From Bradyrhizobium sp. AUGA SZCCT0176 (GTDB taxonomy: Bacteria; Pseudomonadota; Alphaproteobacteria; Rhizobiales; Xanthobacteraceae), in assembly GCF_018130145.1 (NCBI RefSeq), contig NZ_JAFCMB010000011.1, positions 1 to 64,000 on the forward strand: DNA of 64,000 nucleotides, in the 5' to 3' direction. This document shows, one piece after another, positions 48,825-58,353 of this stretch (position 1 is the first letter of the stretch; every line of letters begins with the position of its first letter). The position numbers and the translations under genes were made by a program. Under the pieces are notes generated by a model. That model made no database searches, had not been told where the DNA came from, and saw only the letters and a program-made list of their open reading frames with translations.

Positions 48825-51104
48825 TCAGGCTCTCTCGGAGACTGCATCTGCGACCGCGACGGCGGCCATGTTCACGATTCGCCGGACCGTCGACGATGGC
48901 GTGAGAATGTGGGCCGACTTTGCCGCCCCCAGCAGGATGCCGCCGACCGTCAGTCCCTGGCCCGCCGCCATCCGCAACAAATTGTAGGAGATGTTGGCGG
49001 CGTCGAGATTCGGCATCACCAGCACATTCGCCGGACCCACGAAGCCGGAATCGGGAAACTCGTGATCAAGTACCGACTGCGACAGCGCGGCATCCCCGCG
49101 CATCTCGCCTTCCACGGCCAGATCGGGCGATCGCTCGCGAATGATTGCGCGCGCCTCCCGCATCTTGTGCGCCTCCGGGACGGCCGAACTACCGAAGCTC
49201 GAATGCGACAACAGCGCAACCCTCGGCGTGACGCCAAACCGCCTGACCTCGGCAGCCGCCAGCAACGCAATGTCGGCGACCTGCTCGGCGGTCGGGCTGA
49301 GATTGCAGTGGGTATCGCAAATGAACAGCTGATGCTGCTGCAGAATGAGCATCTGCATCACTGCAAGCGTCCGCACGTTCTCCCGCGTCCCGATCACGTT
49401 GCGTATGGCGGCAAGGTGATCGGCGGTCCTTCCGATGACCCCGCATAGCATCGCATCGCCGACGCCCCTCTCGAGCAGGATCGATGCGAGCACCGTCGCA
49501 TTGCTCCGTGTCTCCGACAGCGCCAGCGCGGCCGACACACCATCGCGCTTCCTGCTCGCATGGTAGACGTCCGCGCACTTGGAATAGACCTGCGCATCAT
49601 GCGGATCAATGATCTCGCAGTCGTTACCGGGCTCGAGCCGGAGACCGAAGGCCCTGATTCGCTCCTCGATCGTCGACGGCCGGCCGAGAAGCAGCGGTCT
49701 TGCAATCCTCTCGTCGACGACGACTTGTGCCGCGCGCAGCACCCGTTCATCCTCGCCTTCCACCAGCAGGAGCGATTTGCCGCTTCCCTTCGCCACCGAG
49801 AAAACCGGCTGCATCGCGTTGCCGGACTGGTAGACGAACCGACCGAGTTTCTGACGATAGGCCTCCATATCGGCGATCGGACGCCTGGCGACGCCAGTGT
49901 CGGCGGCGGCCTTGGCTACCGCCGGCGCGATCATTTCGATGAGACGCGGGTCGAACGGCTTGGGAATGAGATAGTCGCGGCCAAAGCGAAGCCCCTCCCC
50001 CTTGTATGCGGCGGCGACCACCTCGGGCACTTCGGTCATGGCCAGATCCGCAAGCGCGCGGACCGTCGCAAGCTTCATCTCCTCGTTGATGGTGGTCGCC
50101 CCGCAATCCAGCGCGCCCCTGAAGATGAACGGGAAGCACAGGACATTGTTGATCTGGTTGGGGTAGTCCGAACGCCCTGTCCCGATGATCGCATCGGGAC
50201 GAACGGCCAGCGCGTCCTCCGGCATGATTTCGGGGATCGGGTTGGCCATGGCGAAGATCAGGGGATCTCGCGCCATCTTCTTGACCATGTCGGGCGTCAG
50301 CACATTGCCGGCCGACAGGCCGAGGAAGATGTCAGCGTCCTGAACGATCTCGCCCAGCTTTCGCGCCTCCGTTTTCACCGCATAGCGCGCCTTGTTGTCG
50401 TCCATGCCCTCCGTGCGGCCCGCATAGACGACGCCTTTTGCGTCGGTCACGATGATACGGTCGTGCCGCAGGCCAAGGCTGACGATGAGATCGAGACATG
50501 CCAGCGCCGCCGCACCGGCTCCGGAGCACACCAGCTTGACGTCGGCAATGTCCTTCTTGACCAGCTTCAACCCGTTGAGGATTGCCGCCGCCGCGATGAT
50601 CGCAGTGCCGTGCTGGTCATCGTGAAAGACCGGAATCTTCATTCGCTCGCGGAGCTTCTGTTCGATGTAGAAGCATTCCGGCGCCTTGATGTCCTCCAGG
50701 TTGATGCCGCCGAAGGTCGGCTCCATCCTGGCGATCGTTTCGATCAGCGCGTCAGGGTCTTCCTCGGCGAGTTCGATATCGAATACATCGATCCCGGCGA
50801 ACTTCTTGAACAGGCACGCCTTGCCTTCCATGACCGGCTTGCTCGCCAGCGGGCCAATATTGCCGAGACCAAGCACGGCGGTGCCGTTGGTGACGACGGC
50901 CACGAGGTTGCTGCGCGCCGTCAGTTCATCGGCCTGCAACGGATCCTTGGCAATGACCAGGCAAGGTTCCGCCACGCCGGGTGAATACGCCAGGGCCAGA
51001 TCGCGCTGCGTTGCCATCGCCGTGGTCGGCACGACGGAGATCTTCCCCGGCCTCGGCAAGCGATGATATTCGAGTGCGGCTTCCCTCAGATCCTGATCCA
51101 TCAT
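48825..51104 (-). CDS. maeB: NADP-type malic enzyme fused to a phosphotransacetylase-like domain
   Basis: A 759-residue enzyme making pyruvate, CO2 and NADPH from malate. The N-terminal malic part (about 1-430) has VPTTAMATQRDLALAYSPGV, the conserved Lys-Asp region VFHDDQHGTAIIAAAAIL and the nucleotide-binding VCSGAGAAALACLDL. The C-terminal part (430-759) is a phosphate acetyltransferase-like domain, a regulatory unit that senses acetyl-CoA in other bacteria. Two ATGs at 51104 and 51101 can serve. In rhizobia such enzymes feed pyruvate from C4-dicarboxylates. It precedes ndh and follows the phasin gene. Confidence 0.95.
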   Translation of the reverse strand: MMDQDLREAALEYHRLPRPGKISVVPTTAMATQRDLALAYSPGVAEPCLVIAKDPLQADELTARSNLVAVVTNGTAVLGLGNIGPLASKPVMEGKACLFKKFAGIDVFDIELAEEDPDALIETIARMEPTFGGINLEDIKAPECFYIEQKLRERMKIPVFHDDQHGTAIIAAAAILNGLKLVKKDIADVKLVCSGAGAAALACLDLIVSLGLRHDRIIVTDAKGVVYAGRTEGMDDNKARYAVKTEARKLGEIVQDADIFLGLSAGNVLTPDMVKKMARDPLIFAMANPIPEIMPEDALAVRPDAIIGTGRSDYPNQINNVLCFPFIFRGALDCGATTINEEMKLATVRALADLAMTEVPEVVAAAYKGEGLRFGRDYLIPKPFDPRLIEMIAPAVAKAAADTGVARRPIADMEAYRQKLGRFVYQSGNAMQPVFSVAKGSGKSLLLVEGEDERVLRAAQVVVDERIARPLLLGRPSTIEERIRAFGLRLEPGNDCEIIDPHDAQVYSKCADVYHASRKRDGVSAALALSETRSNATVLASILLERGVGDAMLCGVIGRTADHLAAIRNVIGTRENVRTLAVMQMLILQQHQLFICDTHCNLSPTAEQVADIALLAAAEVRRFGVTPRVALLSHSSFGSSAVPEAHKMREARAIIRERSPDLAVEGEMRGDAALSQSVLDHEFPDSGFVGPANVLVMPNLDAANISYNLLRMAAGQGLTVGGILLGAAKSAHILTPSSTVRRIVNMAAVAVADAVSERA

Positions 51105-51173
51105 ATTCCCCGATTCTACCCTTGGTTCGAGAGGCGGATGCCCCCTCTCCTGCTCTTGCTCGGTCAGCGGCTC

Positions 51174-51596
51174 TCAGACGCTTCCGCCACGGGCGCGCAT
51201 CGCGGCCATCCCTTCCTCGAAGCGCCGGCGCAATATTTCGATCGTCTGCTTCTGGGACTCGGTCGCGGTCTCGGCGAGCTGGCGCATGTTGGCGAGAGCT
51301 TGCTCGAATCCCAGCCGCGCGATTTCAGTGCGCCGTCCCGCAACGGTTTCGTTGCTTGCCTCGGCGGCGATCGCCTTCATGGTTTCCTGGAAAACCTCGG
51401 TCTGCCGTGCCATCAGGTTTCGCCAGCTCTCGTACGCCGAACGATTGACCTCGGTGAGCGCGTCGATGTTCTTCTTCTCCATGTCGATCAACGACATCAT
51501 GTCGACGCCGCTGATCTGGCAGGATTCGATGAGCTTGGCGAAGTCGAACCCGGGGAGGCCCCAATCTGCGCCCGGCATTGACTTGTTGTCAGACAT
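51174..51596 (-). CDS. Phasin, PHB granule-associated protein
   Basis: A 140-residue helical amphipathic protein of the phasin family. Characteristic are ADWGLPGFDFAKLIESCQIS followed by NIDALTEVNRSAYESW near residue 45 and helices full of Gln, Glu and Ala (QTEVFQETMKAIAAEA), with no cleavable signal and a single Cys. It coats PHB granules, controlling their size. AAGGAGACGGAC before the ATG at 51596 is a very good ribosome site. It lies 12 bases after the thioesterase stop, in line with phbB and phbA. Confidence 0.88.
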   Translation of the reverse strand: MSDNKSMPGADWGLPGFDFAKLIESCQISGVDMMSLIDMEKKNIDALTEVNRSAYESWRNLMARQTEVFQETMKAIAAEASNETVAGRRTEIARLGFEQALANMRQLAETATESQKQTIEILRRRFEEGMAAMRARGGSV

Positions 51597-51607
51597 GTCC
51601 GTCTCCT

Positions 51608-52030
51608 TCATGAGTGAGTGGTGCGGTGTTGATTTGTGGCAGCGGCGTCGGTCACGTTTGCGATCGGCGACGGTCGTCCTTCGGCGTCGAGCGAGACGAA
51701 CGTAAAGATGCCTTCGGTCACCTTCACACGGTCCCCCAGGCGGCGGCGCAGCGCCCAGGCCTCCAGGCGGATCGCCAGCGATGTCCGCCCCACACGCTCG
51801 GCCGCGGCGTAAACGCACAGAACGTCTCCGACATGGACCGGCTTGATGAAGTGCATGGCCTCGATCGCAACCGTCGCGACGCGCCCCTGTGCGCGCTGGC
51901 CGGCATGGATGCCACCCGCAATATCCATTTGGGAAAGCACCCAGCCGCCGAAGATATCGCCGCTCGGATTTGCATCCGCAGGCATGGCGAGCGTTCGCGT
52001 CGTCAGATCCCCTTGTGGCTGCATCGACAT
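51608..52030 (-). CDS. Acyl-CoA thioesterase, YciA/ACOT hotdog type
   Basis: A 140-residue single hotdog-fold thioesterase. The catalytic Asp-containing motif NPSGDIFGGWVLSQMD lies near residues 21-36, followed by VTVAIEAMHFIKPVHVGDVL; both are diagnostic of the YciA/ACOT group that hydrolyses a broad range of acyl-CoAs. In this position between phbB and the phasin gene it could release CoA or trim acyl-CoAs when PHB synthesis is saturated. It lies 10 bases after the phbB stop. Confidence 0.9.
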   Translation of the reverse strand: MSMQPQGDLTTRTLAMPADANPSGDIFGGWVLSQMDIAGGIHAGQRAQGRVATVAIEAMHFIKPVHVGDVLCVYAAAERVGRTSLAIRLEAWALRRRLGDRVKVTEGIFTFVSLDAEGRPSPIANVTDAAATNQHRTTHS

Positions 52031-52039
52031 GGCGGCGCC

Positions 52040-52765
52040 TCAGACCATGCTCTGCCCACCGTTTGCGGATATCGTCGAGCCCGTGATGAAGCCGGCATCG
52101 TCGGATGCCAGGAACAGCACCGTGCGCGCGATTTCGTGCGGTTCGCCCAGACGGCCGACCGGGATCAGGGGAAGGATGTTCTTGGCCACGACCTCGGGGT
52201 TGATCGCCTTGACCATCTCGGTGGCGATGTAGCCGGGACAGATGGTGTTGACGGTGATGCCGGAGCGAGCCCCCTCCTGGGCCAGCGCCTTCACGAAGCC
52301 CATGTCACCTGCCTTGGCGGCGGAGTAGTTGACCTGGCCCATCTGGCCCTTCTGGCCGTTGATCGAGGAGATGCAGATCACGCGGCCGAACTTGCGCTCG
52401 CGCATTCCTTCCCACACCGGCCTCGTCATGTTGAACAGCGAGTTCAGGTTGGTGTTGATAACCGCGTACCATTGGTCCGGCGTCATCTTGTGGAACATGC
52501 CGTCCTTGGTGATGCCGGCGTTGTTGACCAGTACATCCACCGGGCCCAGATCGGCCTCGACCTGCTTGAGTCCTGCGACGCAGGCGTCGTAGCTCGACAC
52601 GTCCCATTTGTAGACGTTGATGCCGGTCTCGCTCTTGAACTTCGCGGCCGCCTCATCATTGCCGGCATAGCTCGCAGCCACCTTGTAGCCGGCCGCCTTG
52701 AGCGCGATCGAGATCGCCTCACCTATGCCTCGCGTACCGCCCGTCACTACCGCAACTCTGGACAT
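52040..52765 (-). CDS. phbB: Acetoacetyl-CoA reductase
   Basis: A 241-residue short-chain dehydrogenase reducing acetoacetyl-CoA to (R)-3-hydroxybutyryl-CoA with NADPH. TGGTRGIG (residues 8-15) is the cofactor loop, NNAGITKDGMFHKM the active-site strand, and Ser-Tyr-Lys is in SINGQKGQMGQVNYSAAKAG. The length and QKGQ/MGQVNYSAAK pattern are those of PhaB. It runs 126 bases after phbA and 10 bases before the thioesterase gene. Confidence 0.95.
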   Translation of the reverse strand: MSRVAVVTGGTRGIGEAISIALKAAGYKVAASYAGNDEAAAKFKSETGINVYKWDVSSYDACVAGLKQVEADLGPVDVLVNNAGITKDGMFHKMTPDQWYAVINTNLNSLFNMTRPVWEGMRERKFGRVICISSINGQKGQMGQVNYSAAKAGDMGFVKALAQEGARSGITVNTICPGYIATEMVKAINPEVVAKNILPLIPVGRLGEPHEIARTVLFLASDDAGFITGSTISANGGQSMV

Positions 52766-52891
52766 GGTCTCCTCCTGATTTTGATCGGTTGAACTTGTGT
52801 TTGCCGGCTCTCGGGGAGCCGTTGTCGTTCGCAGGCGGCCCGGTGCCGTCCGCGCCTCGCTCCGGCCGGAACGACCGGCCCGTCCGCCGGT

Positions 52892-54064
52892 CTAACGCTC
52901 GACCGTCAGGGCGACGCCCATGCCGCCGCCGATGCACAGCGTGGCAAGCCCCTTCTTCGCGCCACGTTTCTGCATCTCGAACAGCAGCGTCGTCAGGACG
53001 CGCGCGCCGGATGCGCCGATCGGATGCCCGATGGCGATGGCGCCACCGTTCACGTTCACGATCGACGGATCCCAACCCATGTCCTTGTTGACCGCGATGG
53101 CCTGCGCCGCGAAGGCCTCGTTGGCCTCAACGAGATCGAGATCCCTGACTTTCCAGCCAGCCTTTTCCAACGCCTTGCGGGAAGCCGGAATTGGGCCCGA
53201 CCCCATGACCGCGGGATCGACGCCCGCGGTCGCCCAGGAGACGATCCTGGCAAGCGGCGTGAGGCCGCGTTTTTTGGCTTCATCGGCGCTCATCAGCACC
53301 AGCGCGGCCGCGCCGTCGTTGAGACCGGAAGCATTGCCGGCGGTCACACTGCCCTCCTTGTTAAAGGCGGGCTTCAGCTTCGCGAGCGCGTCCTGTGTCG
53401 TGCCCGGGCGGATATATTCGTCCTGGTCGACGACGACGTCGCCCTTCCTGGTCTTGACGGTGACGGGAATGATCTCGTCCTTGAACCGGCCGGCCTTCTG
53501 CGCATCCTCGGCCTTGTTCTGCGAACTGGTGGCGAACGCGTCCTGCTCTTCCCGGGTGATCTGCCATTTGGTGGCGATGTTCTCCGCGGTGACTCCCATG
53601 TGATAGCCGTGGAACGCATCGAGCAGGCCGTCCTTCAGCATGGAGTCGATGAACTTGGTGTCGCCCATCTTGGTGCCGTTCCGCATGTGCGACAGATGCG
53701 GCGCCATCGACATCGACTCCATGCCGCCGGCGACAATGACCTTTGCATCCCCGTTGGCGATCTGCTGCAGTCCGAGCGCCACCGACCGCAGGCCCGAACC
53801 GCAAAGCTGGTTCATGCCCCACGCCGTCTTCTCCTGCGGAATGCCGGCCGCCATGGCGGCCTGCCGCGCCGGATTCTGCCCCTCGCCGCCGGATAGGACC
53901 TGGCCCAGGATCACTTCATCGACTTCTTCCGGCGAGACCTTGGCGCGCTCCAGCGCGCCCTTGATCGCCACAGCCCCCAGTTCGTGGGCAGTCAGCGAGC
54001 CGAACGCTCCATTGAAAGAACCAACCGGCGTCCGCGCGGCGGACACAATCACTACATCAGTCAT
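52892..54064 (-). CDS. phbA: Acetyl-CoA C-acetyltransferase (beta-ketothiolase)
   Basis: A 390-residue biosynthetic thiolase condensing two acetyl-CoA. The nucleophilic Cys is in MNQLCGSGLRSVALG (near residue 90), the His in GGAIAIGHPIGASGAR (near 347), and the second Cys in LCIGGGMGVAL (near 377). The enzyme is about the expected 390-394 residues. ATG 54064 after GAGGAG decides the start. It is the first enzyme of the PHB route here, 94 bases after dctA on the same strand. Confidence 0.95.
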   Translation of the reverse strand: MTDVVIVSAARTPVGSFNGAFGSLTAHELGAVAIKGALERAKVSPEEVDEVILGQVLSGGEGQNPARQAAMAAGIPQEKTAWGMNQLCGSGLRSVALGLQQIANGDAKVIVAGGMESMSMAPHLSHMRNGTKMGDTKFIDSMLKDGLLDAFHGYHMGVTAENIATKWQITREEQDAFATSSQNKAEDAQKAGRFKDEIIPVTVKTRKGDVVVDQDEYIRPGTTQDALAKLKPAFNKEGSVTAGNASGLNDGAAALVLMSADEAKKRGLTPLARIVSWATAGVDPAVMGSGPIPASRKALEKAGWKVRDLDLVEANEAFAAQAIAVNKDMGWDPSIVNVNGGAIAIGHPIGASGARVLTTLLFEMQKRGAKKGLATLCIGGGMGVALTVER

Positions 54065-54157
54065 GTTCAACTCCTCGTTTAGTGTTCCCTGCGCTTCCCA
54101 CGCCGTTGCCAAGCGGGTTAACAAACTCCAGGCTGGCAGCCTCTGCCGTTTTCAACG

Positions 54158-55525
54158 TCAAGCGACGACTGGCCGGGGCGCGCCTGCCTCTATCTCGTCA
54201 TCCGCAATCTTTACGGACTCCGGATCATCAGCTTCGACATCGCTCTCCTGGTTCAGACGTCGATGAAGCATTCTTTCGTCGAGCGCCCCTTCCCATTTGG
54301 CGACGACGACCGTCGCAACGCCATTTCCTATGAGGTTGGTGAGCGCGCGCGCCTCCGACATGAAGCGGTCGATGCCAAGGATCAAGGCGATGCTCGCGAC
54401 CGGAATTGTCCCGACCGATGCAAGTGTTGCGGCCAGGACGATGAAGCCGGATCCCGTGACACCAGCGGCGCCCTTGGATGTCAGGAGCAGAACGCCGATG
54501 ATGCCGAGCTCTTGCCAGATCGTCAGGGGCGTGTTCGTCGCTTGCGCCAGGAAGATCGCGGCCATTGTCAGGTAAATACAGGTGCCATCGAGGTTGAACG
54601 AATAACCGGTCGGAATAACCAATCCGACGACCGACTTTTCGCAGCCAAGATTTTCGGTCTTGGCGATCATGCGCGGCAGCACTGATTCCGATGACGAAGT
54701 GCCAAGCACGATCAGGAGCTCTTCCTTGATGTAACGGATGAACTTGAAGATCGAAAAGCCGCTAAGGGCCGCAACGGAGCCGAGCACGACGAAGACGAAC
54801 AACAGGCATGTTACGTAAAACGCCAACATGAAGTTTGCCAGCGAGATCAGCGTCGCCACGCCATACTTGCCGATCGTGAACGCCATTGCGCCGAACGCTC
54901 CGATCGGCGCAAGTTTCATGATGTAGCCTACGATCTTGAAGAACACGTGGCTCACGACATCAATCAGCCGCAGCACGCCCTCACCGTGATGACCGAGAGC
55001 TTGCAGGCCAAATGCAAACAGGATTGCGAAGAACAACACCTGCAGGATTTCGCCGTTGGCAAACGCGCCGACGACGGTCGACGGGATAATGTCCATCAGA
55101 AACTGGACCGTGCCCTGCTCCTTCGCTTTCGCAGTGAAGGCCGCGATCGATTTTGTGTCAACGGTCGACAGATCGAGGTTCATGCCGACGCCAGGCTTCC
55201 ACAAATTGATAACGATAAGCCCGATGATCAGCGCAGCCGTCGTCAGCACTTCGAAATAGATCAATGCCTTCAAGCCAACGCGTCCGACCTTCTTCATGTC
55301 GCGCATGCTGGCGATACCATGCACAACCGTGAAGAAGATGATCGGCGCGATAATCATCTTGATGCATTTGATGAACGCATCGCCGAGCGGCTTCATCTGC
55401 TCGCCAAGCTGAGGATAAAAATGGCCCAGTAGGACGCCGGCCGTGATTGCAGCCAGAACCTGCACATAGAGGTGCTGATACCATTTTGCGGAATGGTGAC
55501 CGCCTGTCGTTGCTGCTGTTGCCAT
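54158..55525 (-). CDS. dctA: Aerobic C4-dicarboxylate:cation symporter
   Basis: A 455-residue DAACS-family importer of succinate, fumarate and malate. The HP-loop motifs SSSESVLPRMI (serine-rich, near residue 275) and the NLDGTCIYL stretch near residue 315 bind cation and substrate. It has a His-rich N-terminus (TTGGHHSAKWYQHLYVQ) and a longer, acidic C-terminus. In rhizobia DctBD controls it; here dctBD is 9 kb downstream on the same strand. Only 28 bases separate it from the TAXI gene, so its sigma-54 promoter may be upstream of that gene; no clear -24/-12 element was found by eye. Confidence 0.95.
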   Translation of the reverse strand: MATAATTGGHHSAKWYQHLYVQVLAAITAGVLLGHFYPQLGEQMKPLGDAFIKCIKMIIAPIIFFTVVHGIASMRDMKKVGRVGLKALIYFEVLTTAALIIGLIVINLWKPGVGMNLDLSTVDTKSIAAFTAKAKEQGTVQFLMDIIPSTVVGAFANGEILQVLFFAILFAFGLQALGHHGEGVLRLIDVVSHVFFKIVGYIMKLAPIGAFGAMAFTIGKYGVATLISLANFMLAFYVTCLLFVFVVLGSVAALSGFSIFKFIRYIKEELLIVLGTSSSESVLPRMIAKTENLGCEKSVVGLVIPTGYSFNLDGTCIYLTMAAIFLAQATNTPLTIWQELGIIGVLLLTSKGAAGVTGSGFIVLAATLASVGTIPVASIALILGIDRFMSEARALTNLIGNGVATVVVAKWEGALDERMLHRRLNQESDVEADDPESVKIADDEIEAGAPRPVVA

Positions 55526-55553
55526 ATCCTATTCCTTCCCTAAGGACTGTTTC

Positions 55554-56528
55554 TCAATCTGAATGCACAACCCCGGGCGTAACCCTGCTGCGATACCAAC
55601 TGACCGCGCCGCCATGAAGCGGAATGAAATTGTTGCGCATGATGTTGGAGGGGATCGTTTCCGCCGCCGCCGGATGAACTTCGACCAGCCGCTCGTTATT
55701 GGCGAACACTGTGTCGACGATGGCTGTGACCAGATCGTTCGGCAAATCCTTGTGCGCTACGGCAAAGTTGAAAAGGCCGATCGTGTCGTACCGGCGCCGC
55801 AAAGTCGGATACGAACCCGCCGCAACAACGGATGCGGAGAGTTCCGGCATCGTCAGGCGCAGCGTTGCGATCTCCTGCCGCGTGAGAGGGAGGTAGCGCA
55901 CCTTCGCCTTGCGCTCGATATCGATAAATACCGGAACCGGCACGCCGGCGCCAACCGCGAGCGCATCGATGCTTCGCGCCAGCGACTTCTCCGCGAGCTC
56001 CGCCCAATCGCCGTGAACCAGGGTGGCTTCGATCTTCAGCGCCTTGAGGAACTCGGGAAAGTAGGCGGCGGTGGTGCCGCCCTCGGGCCCGACACCGATA
56101 CGCTTGCCGGCGAATTCGGCAAACGATTGAATCGGCGATTCACTGAGCACCTGAAACTGAAATGGCGTATCATACATCGCGAACATGGCGCGCATGTTTC
56201 GGTATTGCCGCCCATCGGTCCAGGCAGCGCCGGCGTTCCAGGCTTGCAACGCCACGCCCTGTGTGACGAAGGCCAGCTGAATTTCGCCGGTCTCGAGCAG
56301 CTTGATATTCTCGACCGGGCCGCCAGTCGGTCGCGCCACCACCGCGATGCCGAGTTCTCGCGAGAGCAATCGAGCCAGCCCTTCACCATAGGCGTAGTAG
56401 GTGCCGCCTTCCGACGCGGTGCCGAGAGTAAGCGTCTCGGGCCAATGCGCCTCCGCCGCCGACGCCAACTTGGGCGGAAGCAGAACAAATGCGAGAAGGA
56501 TCAGAATCCGCCACGCTTTTGAAACCAT
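55554..56528 (-). CDS. TAXI-family TRAP solute-binding protein
   Basis: A 324-residue binding protein of the TAXI type. A Sec signal (about residues 1-24, ending KLASAAE) precedes LTLGTASEGGTYYAYGEGLA, the classic TAXI N-terminal motif, and RPTGGPVENIKLLETGEIQLAF. Large TRAP-fused permeases for such proteins are not present here, so it may use a permease elsewhere or act as a sensor. AAGGAGGCAGTC decides the ATG at 56528. It lies 57 bases after lpdA and 28 bases before dctA on the same strand, which suggests a transcript leading into dctA. Confidence 0.9.
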   Translation of the reverse strand: MVSKAWRILILLAFVLLPPKLASAAEAHWPETLTLGTASEGGTYYAYGEGLARLLSRELGIAVVARPTGGPVENIKLLETGEIQLAFVTQGVALQAWNAGAAWTDGRQYRNMRAMFAMYDTPFQFQVLSESPIQSFAEFAGKRIGVGPEGGTTAAYFPEFLKALKIEATLVHGDWAELAEKSLARSIDALAVGAGVPVPVFIDIERKAKVRYLPLTRQEIATLRLTMPELSASVVAAGSYPTLRRRYDTIGLFNFAVAHKDLPNDLVTAIVDTVFANNERLVEVHPAAAETIPSNIMRNNFIPLHGGAVSWYRSRVTPGVVHSD

Positions 56529-56585
56529 GACTGCCTCCTTCATTTCAACCGCACCCTTGTTCTGGCAATTGATTGGACTTCAGCG

Positions 56586-58337
56586 TCACTTTTTCTTTTG
56601 CGGCGGCAGGTCTGTGCAGTGGCCTTCGAACACCTCGGCCGCCATGCCGATTGACTCGCCCAGCGTCGGATGCGGATGAATGGTCTTGCCGATGTCGGCC
56701 GGCTCGCAGCCCATCTCGACCGCAAGGCAGATTTCGCTGATCAGGTCGCCGGCATGGGTGCCAACTATGCCGCCGCCGACCACGCGATGGGTCGTCGTAT
56801 CGAACAGCAGCTTGGTGAAGCCCTCGTCGCGGCCGTTGGCGATGGCGCGGCCCGAGGCCGCCCATGGAAACACCGCCTTGCCGACCTTGAGACCCTCGGC
56901 CTTGCACTGCTCCTCGGTCTTCCCGGCCCAGGCTACCTCAGGATCGGTGTAGGCGACAGACGGAATCTGCCGCGCGTCGAAATACGACTTCTCGCCATGC
57001 GCTACTTCCGCGGCGACATGGCCTTCATGCACCGCCTTGTGCGCCAGCATCGGCTGGCCGACGACGTCCCCGATCGCAAAGATATGCGCCACGTTGGTGC
57101 GCATCTGCCTGTCGACGTCGATGAAGCCTCGCTCGGTCACCGCGATGCCGGCCTTCTCGGCCCCGATCTGCTTGCCGTTCGGGCTTCGGCCGACCGAGAC
57201 CAGAACGAGATCATAGACCTGCGGCCCGGCAGGCGCCTGCTCGCCCTCGAAACTCACCTCGATTCCGGCTTCTGTCGCCTTCGCACCCACCGTTTTGGTC
57301 TTCAGCATGACCTTGTCGAAGCGGCCCGCGTTCATCTTCTCCCAGACCTTGACCAGGTCTCGGTCGGCCCCCTGCATCAGCCCGTCGAGCATTTCGACAA
57401 CGTCGATGCGTGCGCCGAGCGTCGAATAGACCGTCGCCATTTCGAGACCGATGATGCCACCACCGATCACCAGCATGCGCTTGGGGATTGATTTCAGCTG
57501 CAGCGCGCCGGTCGAATCGACGACGCGCGGATCTTCGGGCAGAAACGGCAGTTTCACGGCCTCGCTGCCGGCGGCGATGATGGCGTTGGCGAACTTGACC
57601 GTCTTCTTGCCTCCGGCTGAGACAATCTCGAGATGGTGTGGGTCGAGGAAGGCACCGACGCCGGTCGCAACCTCGACCTTGCGCGCCTTCGCCATGCCGG
57701 CAAGGCCGCCGGTCAGCTTCTTGATCACGCCGTCCTTGAACGCGCGCAGCTTGCCGAGGTCGATCTTCGGCGCGCCAAAGGAAATGCCGTGGTCGGGCAG
57801 ATGTTTGACTTCGTCGACTACGGAAGCCGTATGCAGCAGCGCCTTGCTCGGGATGCAGCCGACGTTGAGGCACACGCCACCGAGCGTGTCGTAACGTTCG
57901 ACCAGCACGGTCTTCATGCCGAGATCGGCGGCGCGGAAAGCGGCCGAGTAGCCACCGGGACCGGCGCCCAGCACCAACATATCGCATTCGATGTCCGCCT
58001 TGCCGGCATAGGACGCGGCGGAAGGCGCGGCCGGCGGCGGGCTGGCGGTCGCCGCCGGCTGCGATGCTGGCGCGGGCTTCGGCGCAGCGACCGCGCCTTC
58101 TGCCTCCAGCACGAGGATGGTCGATCCTTCGCTCACCTTGTCGTCGACCTTGACCCTGACCTCCTTGACGACGCCGGCGTGGGACGACGGAATCTCCATC
58201 GACGCCTTGTCGGACTCGACCATGATGAGGCTGGTGTCGACCGCGACGGTCTCGCCGGGCTTCACCAGGACCTCGATGACGGCAACGTCCTTGAAGTCAC
58301 CGATATCCGGAATTTTCACTTCGATCTGCTGAGCCAT
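56586..58337 (-). CDS. lpdA: Dihydrolipoyl dehydrogenase with N-terminal lipoyl domain (PDH E3)
   Basis: A 583-residue E3 protein. Residues 1-80 form a lipoyl domain (IPDIGDFKDVAVIEVLVKPG, with the lipoyl Lys in VESDKASMEIP), then an Ala/Pro linker, then the flavoprotein: GAGPGGYSAAF FAD motif, redox disulfide in GGVCLNVGCIPSK, NAD motif GGGIIGLEMATVY and the C-terminal HPHPTLGES. E3 proteins with their own lipoyl domain are typical of the AceE-AceF-LpdA operon type of Betaproteobacteria and Neisseria. The ATG at 58337 has GGGGGAAA upstream. It follows aceF by 16 bases. Confidence 0.95.
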   Translation of the reverse strand: MAQQIEVKIPDIGDFKDVAVIEVLVKPGETVAVDTSLIMVESDKASMEIPSSHAGVVKEVRVKVDDKVSEGSTILVLEAEGAVAAPKPAPASQPAATASPPPAAPSAASYAGKADIECDMLVLGAGPGGYSAAFRAADLGMKTVLVERYDTLGGVCLNVGCIPSKALLHTASVVDEVKHLPDHGISFGAPKIDLGKLRAFKDGVIKKLTGGLAGMAKARKVEVATGVGAFLDPHHLEIVSAGGKKTVKFANAIIAAGSEAVKLPFLPEDPRVVDSTGALQLKSIPKRMLVIGGGIIGLEMATVYSTLGARIDVVEMLDGLMQGADRDLVKVWEKMNAGRFDKVMLKTKTVGAKATEAGIEVSFEGEQAPAGPQVYDLVLVSVGRSPNGKQIGAEKAGIAVTERGFIDVDRQMRTNVAHIFAIGDVVGQPMLAHKAVHEGHVAAEVAHGEKSYFDARQIPSVAYTDPEVAWAGKTEEQCKAEGLKVGKAVFPWAASGRAIANGRDEGFTKLLFDTTTHRVVGGGIVGTHAGDLISEICLAVEMGCEPADIGKTIHPHPTLGESIGMAAEVFEGHCTDLPPQKKK

Positions 58338-58353
58338 GCTGTTTCCCCCGATC

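Noticed and set aside
55526..56600. Search for a sigma-54 -24/-12 promoter in front of dctA or the TAXI gene
   Set aside because: No TGGC-N8-TGC type element with proper spacing was found by eye, although DctD would predict one.
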